Assembly (NCBI GenBank): GCA_021151585.1
Contig: JAGKWX010000036.1
Location: forward strand, 1-11,660
Reading direction: 5' to 3'
Length of the DNA stretch: 11,660 nucleotides
Origin: Alphaproteobacteria bacterium
GTDB lineage: Bacteria > Pseudomonadota > Gammaproteobacteria > JAGOUN01
Below the pieces are notes generated by a model that worked only from the letters and a program-made list of their open reading frames with translations, searched no databases and was not told the DNA's origin. Positions within the stretch are counted from its first letter, which is position 1. Each line of letters starts with the position of its first letter. A program made the translations under genes and the position numbers. Positions 1-6,600 of this stretch are shown here, piece after piece.

Positions 1-88
1 AGTGAGCTTGTTGTGTTGAGTGTACGATGGTTTGGATATTTTTTCCCAGAGGATCATGTTTTAATCCGAAATATTGAAGATAGGACAT
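1..88 (-). CDS. AAA ATPase of ExeA/TniB-like transposition type, N-terminal 29 codons only (runs off left edge)
   Basis: An ATG at 88-86 opens a frame that stays open to the left edge, encoding 29 residues that begin MSYLQYFGLK and continue through HDPLGK. A short aromatic stretch, then FGLK, then PLGK is the usual opening of ExeA-type AAA ATPases, including those encoded beside DDE transposases; the Walker A motif would lie beyond the window. The start codon is 3 nt past the transposase stop (TAA at 94-92), so the two are almost certainly translated from one mRNA. By analogy with TniB, IstB, TnsC and MuB, the protein would bind ATP and target DNA and activate the transposase. Only the N-terminus is visible, so the family call rests on this short motif and on gene order. 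It could equally be labelled a GspA/ExeA-like ATPase, a name often given to such transposon genes. Confidence 0.68.
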   Translation of the reverse strand, partial: MSYLQYFGLKHDPLGKNIQTIVHSTQQAH

Positions 89-91
89 GAT

Positions 92-1441
92 TTATTTTTT
101 TCCTGTTGTATTGAATTGATGATTGTTTTGTTGATACAGTTCTTCGACTAAAAATGTTTTTGTCTCGGAATGAATGTTGTTTAATGCCTGTGGCCGATGA
201 CGTACGCGATGATTGTTGGCGATCTTATCAAGCGGATGTACGTGACCAAGCCATTCATGATCGAGTGATTCGATATACTTTGCGGTTTGCGTTGGTGCAT
301 CAATCACTAAATAAACCGTTTGGCCAACAAATTCAAAGGGCACTTCCCATAAGTTGCCTTCATAACTGATGGTGGCATCTTTTTTAATGACGCGCTTGAT
401 GCGATGATAAAAATAATCATCTAATTTTTTTGCCATCTCACCGAGTGGCTGTATTTTTAATAAATCTTGCTGAAAGCGTGCGAGGGGCGTTTGATGATCA
501 AAAGCGGAATTGATCAGCGATGTATGCGGTGTTTGATGATATTTTTTTTCTAACCAGACCCACCAACGCGCATTCAGTTCATCCAGGCTGTGAATGGCTT
601 GGCAATCCAATTCTGTTAAGAACTGGTCACGTACTGTTTTGTGCCAGCGCTCAAGTTTTCCTTTACTTTCCGGCTCATACGGTTTGCTATAAATGAGTCG
701 AATTTTTAATCGGGCACACACATGTTGTAACGATTCTGAGCGATAGGCAGGACCATTATCGACCATCAACTTTTTCGGAAGCCCTCTTTTTAATAACGCT
801 TTTTTTAAAATAAACTCAATCGAAATGGCTGTTTCATCGAAACAAAACGCGCTGTGACACGCCAAGCGCGAGGCATCATCCATCACCGTCACGAGATACA
901 CTTTACGGCGGCCAGAGGACGTTTGAATCATGGGGCCGTGCATCACATCGCTAAACCACAAATCGCCTACAAACTGACTTTCAAATGCACGTCGCTCAAT
1001 CTTTTCTGGTGAATCTATGACTCGGGTAGAGAGTTTATTTCTTTGTAATAATCGATGCACGGTGGACCGTGATAATGAACCTTTTTGGACCTTTCCTGTC
1101 ACCTCAAGAAAATGAATAATAGTTTGTATTGATCGTGCGGGATTTTCTTTTTTACATAAAAGAATGGCTTCTTGAATGGCGGGCGCTAACTGGCACGTAT
1201 TTTTATCCACCCGTGTGGCGGGAATCAATCCCTCCATCCCGTTGGCTTTCCAGCGATAATACCAGCGCTCTATGGTTTTCTCGCTCAAATAAACACGTTT
1301 GCTATTGGGAATTTGGTACGTTTGTGCCGCTAACTGTTGAATGATGGTTTTTAATTCTCCGCGATTTAAACGATCACGGCTCACCAACTGCCCTAAAACA
1401 CTGACGCGCAATAACGCCATCGCATTATAGTTCGATTTCAT
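92..1441 (-). CDS. DDE transposase / integrase-core (rve) recombinase of a multi-gene transposon
   Basis: This 449-residue protein would cut and join transposon ends. Numbering from a GTG two codons upstream (1447), an N-terminal DNA-binding helix-turn-helix region covers about 20-135, with SEKTIERWYYRW as a likely recognition helix. An RNase H-fold integrase core covers about 155-300, and a beta-rich C-terminal part about 345-405 resembles the Mu-type domain (YEGNLWEVP). The catalytic triad is D167 (WFSDVMHG), D230 (VDNGPAYR) and E266 (GKLERWHK), with exactly 35 residues between D230 and E266. I prefer the ATG at 1441 because AGGAG lies 5 nt upstream of it, whereas the GTG at 1447 overlaps that Shine-Dalgarno sequence. 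It looks intact. A DUF6431-like gene precedes it and an ATPase gene follows 3 nt downstream, which favours a TniA/TnsB-like partner role over a stand-alone IS481 or IS3 enzyme, although the core resembles IS481. Confidence 0.88.
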   Translation of the reverse strand: MKSNYNAMALLRVSVLGQLVSRDRLNRGELKTIIQQLAAQTYQIPNSKRVYLSEKTIERWYYRWKANGMEGLIPATRVDKNTCQLAPAIQEAILLCKKENPARSIQTIIHFLEVTGKVQKGSLSRSTVHRLLQRNKLSTRVIDSPEKIERRAFESQFVGDLWFSDVMHGPMIQTSSGRRKVYLVTVMDDASRLACHSAFCFDETAISIEFILKKALLKRGLPKKLMVDNGPAYRSESLQHVCARLKIRLIYSKPYEPESKGKLERWHKTVRDQFLTELDCQAIHSLDELNARWWVWLEKKYHQTPHTSLINSAFDHQTPLARFQQDLLKIQPLGEMAKKLDDYFYHRIKRVIKKDATISYEGNLWEVPFEFVGQTVYLVIDAPTQTAKYIESLDHEWLGHVHPLDKIANNHRVRHRPQALNNIHSETKTFLVEELYQQNNHQFNTTGKK

Positions 1442-1587
1442 AAACACTCCTAAAATAATGAATCAACTTGTTATTTTCATAACATCGCGATTAAAACACG
1501 TTCATTTTTTTAGAATAATGTGCAAAGTGTGTGGGGAAAATAATTGAACAATGTTGGGGTGTCTCAATCTCCAAATCCGTTAAACTA
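1442..1587. promoter_or_regulatory. Intergenic leader of the transposase gene with palindrome and repeat motifs
   Basis: This gap lies between the DUF6431-like stop and the transposase start. It holds the transposase ribosome site (AGGAG, minus strand, about 1452-1447), a perfect 6-bp inverted repeat with a 4-bp loop, TGTTATTTTCATAACA, at 1469-1484, and TAAAACAC at 1492-1499, which recurs in opposite orientation upstream of the DUF6431-like gene. The palindrome is 27 bp upstream of the preferred ATG, a suitable place for an operator or transposase-binding site. No promoter is clear enough to call. Confidence 0.4.
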
Positions 1588-1596
1588 TTATGGGAC
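1561..1596 (-). repeat. Left copy of outward-facing inverted repeat flanking the DUF6431-like gene
   Basis: On the minus strand this reads outward as GTCCCATAATAGTTTAACGG and ends in AGATTGAGAC. The final 10 bases match the copy at 2277-2286 exactly in inverted orientation, and the inner part is also similar (ATAAT, then TTTAA and GGA). It overlaps the last codons and the stop of the DUF6431-like gene. It is a candidate transposon end or transposase-binding site. Confidence 0.5.
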
Positions 1597-2127
1597 AGCG
1601 ATTCCTTGTTGATTTAAAATCAACATCGCATAAGAAAAGTGTATTTTCTCGATTAACGCAATCCAAAATTCAGTTAGTGATGTTTTATAACCCAACCACG
1701 GCCATTGTAATTTTAAATGCAAAGCATGAAGCTCATATTGATTTCTTAATCGTGCTATCCAACGGCTAACTGTCCAGCGAGAAGAATGGATTTTTTGGCT
1801 AATTTTATTCACGCTTTCGCCACGGAAAACCAGTAACATAGCCACCCATTGTATTGCCCACAAATACCAGCGACGCGGCGGTATGCATTCTGGCAATGCC
1901 GAACAGGTACGGCCGCAGGCTGGACAATAAAATCGTACAATCGAAACAGGGTTTAGCGTTGAGTTGCTTGGGCTCTCTCTATCTGCTTTTCGATAACGCT
2001 TCCCATGACGCCATAATTCAGATTTTCCACAACAAGGACAAAAATTTACTCGGTAATATTCCGGATTCTCTTTTAATGTTTTTAAATGTTGCGCTAATGA
2101 TAAAATACCTGCGACAATACATGCCAT
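1588..2127 (-). CDS. DUF6431-like transposon-associated protein (zinc ribbon plus helix-turn-helix)
   Basis: This 179-residue protein has two cysteine pairs typical of a zinc ribbon: FCPCCGK (C30, C33) and YCPACGRTC (C68, C71). A basic helix-turn-helix region follows at about 100-128 (FRGESVNKISQKI then SSRWTVSRWIARLR). There is no signal peptide and no catalytic triad. I recognise the layout as the DUF6431 type often found beside transposase genes; that assignment is from memory. The likely role is sequence-specific DNA binding, for example to transposon ends or the target. The start is well supported: GGAG lies 7 nt before the ATG. The gene precedes the transposase by about 145 nt on the same strand. 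Its last codons fall inside an inverted repeat (1561-1596), so the C-terminus may have been set by that repeat. A TniQ-like targeting role is speculation based on the shared zinc-plus-HTH design. Confidence 0.7.
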   Translation of the reverse strand: MACIVAGILSLAQHLKTLKENPEYYRVNFCPCCGKSELWRHGKRYRKADRESPSNSTLNPVSIVRFYCPACGRTCSALPECIPPRRWYLWAIQWVAMLLVFRGESVNKISQKIHSSRWTVSRWIARLRNQYELHALHLKLQWPWLGYKTSLTEFWIALIEKIHFSYAMLILNQQGIAVP

Positions 2128-2245
2128 GACTGATCTCCTTTTATTGTGTTTTAGTCGACATTAATGATAATCGATGGTCAGTCATCTTGATAAGTTTTAT
2201 CTCTAAATATTTAAGGTTTTTAAAGAAACTAAAACCTAAAATAAA
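2128..2245. promoter_or_regulatory. Upstream region of the DUF6431-like gene with repeat motif
   Basis: The ribosome-binding site is AAAGGAG, minus strand, about 2141-2135. GTGTTTTAGTCG at 2146-2157 resembles GTGTTTTAATCG on the minus strand upstream of the transposase (1499-1488), and similarity continues for roughly ten more bases in each (ATGA, then A/T-rich). The two copies point outward from the DUF6431-like gene. They may be recombinase or regulator binding sites. The rest is A/T-rich with no clear promoter. Confidence 0.35.
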
Positions 2246-2286
2246 GTGGGATAATTTAAAGGACTAAGAATCAGATAGATTGAGAC
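2246..2286 (+). repeat. Right copy of outward-facing inverted repeat; proposed transposon end
   Basis: It begins GTGGGATAATTTAAAGGA and ends AGATTGAGAC. The last 10 bases are the perfect inverted partner of 1561-1570. IS66-like coding sequence resumes right after it, so it plausibly marks the junction between the transposon and an older IS66 copy. Confidence 0.5.
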
Positions 2287-2724
2287 GCTACAGCTGATAA
2301 ATCAAAGAAAATTCAATTATCCGGTTGTATGTATCATGTCCGTCGTAAATTTGTTGAAATCACGAAAATGACGCAGGCCAAAGAAGGCGTGGCTCATACT
2401 GTCGTGAATTTTATTGCAGAACTCGCGAAAATTGAAAATGATATTCAATCACTTTCCGCGGAAGAGAAAAAAACAATTCGTCAAGAAAAAGCAAAACCGA
2501 TACTCGATGAACTGCACGCTTATCTCATCGAGATGCAACCCAAAACCTATCCAAAAAGCCCGCTCGGCAAAGCGATTTTCTATGCGCTCAACCAGTGGCC
2601 AAAGCTGCTGACCTATTTAGAAGACGGACGATTGGAAAATAATAATAATCGTTCTGAGCGCGCCATCAAGCCGTTTGTGATTGGACGCAAAGGATGGCTT
2701 TTCTCAGACAGCGTTGCTGGCGCT
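2284..2724 (+). pseudogene. IS66-family transposase (TnpC), C-terminal fragment
   Basis: The reading frame after a stop at 2281-2283 encodes IQLSGCMYHVRRKF and then an IS66-type C-terminal region ending at LFSDSVAGA. Diagnostic segments are CMYHVRRKFVE, near the start of the fragment, and ENNNNRSERAIKPFVIGR. The Glu in RSERAIKP, residue 110 counted from the ATG at 2329, is the likely third acidic catalytic residue. A whole TnpC is around 500 residues; here the N-terminal two-thirds is missing, with both early catalytic Asp residues, and similarity stops abruptly after 2724. The open frame runs on to 2847 with unrelated residues. The ATG at 2329 is internal to the family and has no ribosome site, so this is a dead remnant, probably cut on its left by the transposon at 1-2286. 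Confidence 0.85.
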
Positions 2725-2894
2725 CACACATTTACTACATATACTACAAGTATAGATTTTGATTCGTTATTGATAAAGATTTTGCCAATCCGCAAGGGGC
2801 GCAATTGCTCGGCGTTAAAACAACTTTTCCTCAAGGTTATCCCATGAAATTGTGGATAAATTCAACTTTAGCTCCGATTAGTTTAAATTCTAGA
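2725..2894. other. Unassigned debris between the IS66 fragment and the PKS operon
   Basis: No intact gene is visible. On the plus strand a 52-codon frame, open from 2763 to a stop at 2919-2921, reads FVIDKDFANPQGAQLLG and continues to overlap the PPTase 3' end. Its composition looks protein-like but I do not recognise it. It may be the tail of a gene destroyed by the IS66 insertion. On the minus strand, where PKS-operon transcription would end, I see no stem-loop with a T-run. Confidence 0.3.
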
Positions 2895-3632
2895 TTAAAA
2901 AGAGTTCACTGGCGCTTCTAGCCCTTCTATAACAATACTAGGCTCACGATCTATTTCAAAAAAATTTAAAACTGTTAATGCAAAAGCAAAAGCAAGTGCT
3001 GCTTGAGTATTAGCATAGGGGATAAAAGATAATAAATTCCATTGGTTGATATCATAATCGCCTCTATCAAACCGAATAAACCGGCTATCTTTATCTGATT
3101 CGACACTAACTGAAAAAAATTTAGTCTCGTAGGAAAAACCTTGGCCGATAGCTTTAATAAATGCCTCTTTACGCGTCCAACATCGAAAAAATCTGGCTTT
3201 ACGCTCTTCACCTTCAACAGAAAAAATTGCTTTATGCTCAGACTCGGAAAAAGTTGAGCGTGATATGAGATTTATCTTAGGATTATCACGTTTATATTCA
3301 ATATCAATGCCGAGCTCGCCCGTATTTGAAACGGCTAGCAAAGCATAATCATAAGTATGCGATAAATTAAAAAATATTTTGCTGTCTTTAATAAATGGCT
3401 TTTCACCTCGTTTTTGTATAATGGGAATTTCAACAGCTGACAAGCCAGTATACCTTGCTAATATCAAACGCATTTGACTATGAGCAGCAATCCATTGTCG
3501 CCTATCGTGATCATCTACAAAGGCGGCGGCTCTATTTTTTTCATATTCGGCTAACAGACCATAATATTGCCCCAGCTGTGAATCAGACAAAGTCAAATCT
3601 ATCCGCCAAACATCAATTTGCCCGGGTTTCAA
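2895..3632 (-). CDS. Sfp-type 4'-phosphopantetheinyl transferase
   Basis: It transfers the phosphopantetheine arm of coenzyme A to the conserved serine of ACP domains, converting the PKS from apo to holo form in the cytoplasm. Family motifs in order are FFNLSHT (87-93), LGIDIE (107-112; D110 and E112 expected to bind magnesium) and FFRCWTRKEAFIKAIGQG (148-165; W152, K155, E156). Length (245 residues from the TTG) suits the Sfp group, and all key residues are present. It lies 47 nt downstream of the PKS stop on the same strand, so it is probably the dedicated activating enzyme of this locus. The start is uncertain: TTG at 3632 has no good ribosome site, and its frame is open back to 3743, inside the PKS gene. 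The residues just upstream (PQWQRNATNHALK, with Trp at 3659) look like the usual N-terminus of this family, so translation may begin at a rare start such as ATT at 3674 or depend on coupling to the PKS stop. Confidence 0.93.
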   Translation of the reverse strand: MKPGQIDVWRIDLTLSDSQLGQYYGLLAEYEKNRAAAFVDDHDRRQWIAAHSQMRLILARYTGLSAVEIPIIQKRGEKPFIKDSKIFFNLSHTYDYALLAVSNTGELGIDIEYKRDNPKINLISRSTFSESEHKAIFSVEGEERKARFFRCWTRKEAFIKAIGQGFSYETKFFSVSVESDKDSRFIRFDRGDYDINQWNLLSFIPYANTQAALAFAFALTVLNFFEIDREPSIVIEGLEAPVNSF

Positions 3633-3679
3633 AGCATGGTTTGTAGCATTCCTTTGCCATTGAGGTTGTGAAATTGTCT

Positions 3680-6600
3680 TTATAGAAGCAGTTCGACTAC
3701 TTTGCTTTGTGAGTTTTGATTCGAGCTGCTTTGACCAAAAAAACTATTGCGGCTCTCAGAAACTGAAGAAGCTGATGCAGCTTCCAACACCGCAAATAAT
3801 TCTAAAAGGCCATTTTCTAAAGCAATGTCAGAAGCTTTGCTTCCAATACTTGTTTGTAAACGCATTAAAAAGCGTGAATCAAGTTTCTCCAGTAACTCAA
3901 TATTTTCACTGGCAACGATAGCATCAAGTAAATTGCCTAGAGCATCTTGATAACTATAATCATGTTCTATTTTTCGAAGTAATAATCTTACTATTCTTGC
4001 ATCATTTCTTCTCAAAGCCTTAATTAAATTCATACCCCATCGCTGAGATAACAATACCTTCTGAACATTATCAGAAGACGTAGTCGATAAAATAGTTTTT
4101 AATTGAACCTGAACACCTGATATATAATCTCTATCAAACAGGTCATTATGGTTGCCAGGTACAGACTGTATTTCAAGGTTGGGAAGCAGGTCGCCCCATC
4201 CAGAAAATGGATCATCTAACAATTTCTGTCGCCATTGCACGAGTTCAAAAACATCGTTTTCTAAGTTCGTTTCATGTTCTTCTGCTTTAAGCAAAATAAC
4301 TCGACCTGAAAACGGTTTAGCTCGATAATTATTAAGCATCATACTGGTATTAAGATAGCAACGTTGAATCGCTTCTTTTACACCTTCATAGCGCTCAAGA
4401 CTGGTATTACCTTCAAGAATTTTTTCAATTGCGGCTTTCTCAGAGTTTGGGTGATATGGTTTACCAGAATGGTTGACACTATCAATCATAATGACAAGAG
4501 CAATAGTTTCGCCTTGTTGCTCTAATATGCTGGCGATAGCCTGGGAAACAATTCCTCCTAAGGACCAACCTGATAGATAATAGGGACCCTCAGGCTGAAT
4601 TTTTTTCATACGTGCGATATAATGTTGAGCCATCTCTTCAATAGAAGAAAAACCGGAATTGTTTTGAAAACCAAAATAAGGATTACTAACGCCATACACA
4701 TCACCGAAGTCTAACTCATCAAGATTAGTGTAAGGCAATGCCAAGCCACTAGCTGCATGGAACATAAACAGTTTTGGTTTATTTGGTTTACCAACTTTAA
4801 GTTTAGTGACCACCTCATAATTAAATTTACCATAAGATATTTTAGTTACTGTCATCAAATCAAAAAACTCTGCTTCGGTTTTTTTCTCTGTTCGAATAAT
4901 ATCTCTGGATAATGGTAAAATTTGCATTGCACTTGATCTTTGTTGTCCATGAGCAGAATCATTATGTGAAGCTAAAATCTGCATCCATTCTCTTTGCAAA
5001 TATGGCTGAGACATACCATACAAAATCAATGCTTGTTGTTTGTTACCATCCATTAACAGCGTAATATCTGGTTCATCTGGCCTTTCTATTTCTCTATGTT
5101 GAACCAAATAACTCATGGTTTTCAATGCGCTTCCTTGTATAGCCCACGAAAAAAGCGAAGCAATTGGTAATTTTCCCTGAGCATAATAATGAATCCATGC
5201 TAATGAACATAAATCGTCATGTTGTGCAGAAAAGCAAGCCGCATAATGGTCTTCTTCATCTGTGACTAGAGGATTAACTCCAGCTTTTAGTAAACGAACA
5301 ACTAGGTAGCTATCGCCGTTTTTTGCTGCTTGTATTAAAAGTTTTTCGCGATTGTGGTATACGGAAGATTGCAATGTCTTATCAACAAAGTAGCTAGATT
5401 GATCATACACATATCGCATTGCTTGAACTGTTGTATTAACATACGTACGATCAAACATAGAGAAATGTGACCCAGGCACACTATAAACCTCGGGACAAAA
5501 TAAATTTAGCCAGCCATTGCAAAGGTCATTTAAAGAAGGCAATGTATTATTAACGCTATCACGACTACGTGCTTTGAGTAAGATAACCCGTAAGTGTTTT
5601 TTTGGAGCAATTGGGCGATATGCATTTAGAATACGCTGATTGTTATCAATTTCTGCTTGATAATATTCATTGATATCTTCAGCAATTTCACCCATAACAT
5701 ATTCACGCTGTGCAGGCGGCAAAGTCAGATCTCCCGCGCCAGGCATAGCTGTATCAAACATCAATACACTATCAACTTTAACACCTAAATCATTTAATTG
5801 TTGCGCGACTTCATAGGCAACTGCACCAGCAAATGATAATCCAGATAAGCGAACAGGATGATTGCCAAATTGACTTTGAATGGCTAAAGCATATGCTCTA
5901 GCCATTTCTTCAATTGAATTAAATTTTTTAGCAAGATTTGAGAAATACGGATTATCAATACCATAGATATAGCCAGTATAAGATAAATGTTCAACCAAAG
6001 CTTTGTAAAAAAACACTGACCCCATGATAGTATGAATAAGAATTAATGGCGGCTCTTGTGAGTCATGCATTTTTTTTAATAATTTAATTTTAACTAGTAT
6101 ATCACTCTGATAAACTAATTGACGTATATAATCAGTTGGCGTATCGGAGTTTTGAGAGACAGATTTTTGCAGAGTTAAATCAGTCAAAAAAAAATCAGTC
6201 AATGTCTCTATTGATTGATAATCGTTTAATAGCGTTCCAGAATATGGTAAATCGTCACGTCCTATCTTGTCTTGCAAAATATCTTTTATTTCAGTAAGTA
6301 AATTCGAATCCAAACTCAATGATTCTTCAAACGTAGTAACAGGTTGTAGGTCGTCGATAGTTTTTCCTGAAACTTCAACCACTGTTTGTTTAATTATTTG
6401 CATTATCTGAATGCGACGCTCAACTTCGTTTAATGCCATCAAATTTGCACGCTGATTATTGGATTGTTCTGATACTGTCGCTTTACTATTTAAAAAAAGC
6501 AGTTGCTTTACGAAAGCTTTTTCCGCTCTGGTTAATTGCTTTTGATACACAGACCAATCGATGTTTAGTATCGCTACTTGATGATAAGTTATAGATAAAA

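Larger units (their letters stand above)
1..2286 (-). mobile_element. Right-hand portion of a multi-gene DDE transposon (DUF6431-like, transposase, AAA ATPase)
   Basis: Three co-directional genes form a coherent transposition set: a zinc/HTH protein, a DDE recombinase and an ATPase start. The proposed right boundary is 2286, where an inverted repeat ends and IS66 transposase coding sequence resumes almost at once. The left end is outside the window. Boundaries are inferred; no target-site duplication can be checked because one end is missing. An alternative is that 1561-2286 is a separate small element inserted beside the transposase gene. Confidence 0.55.

Noticed and set aside
1854..2129. 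Plus-strand open frame of 91 codons
   Set aside because: Antisense to the zinc-ribbon part of the DUF6431-like gene, which has a good ribosome site and motif support.
2840..2900. Rho-independent terminator after the PPTase
   Set aside because: No GC-rich stem followed by a T-run was found on the minus strand.
2975..3217. Minus-strand open frame of 80 codons inside the PPTase gene
   Set aside because: Alternative frame of the PPTase, whose catalytic motifs all fall in the longer frame.
3636..3650. ATG codons just upstream of the PPTase TTG
   Set aside because: They are in a different frame (MLQTML then stop) and cannot start the PPTase.
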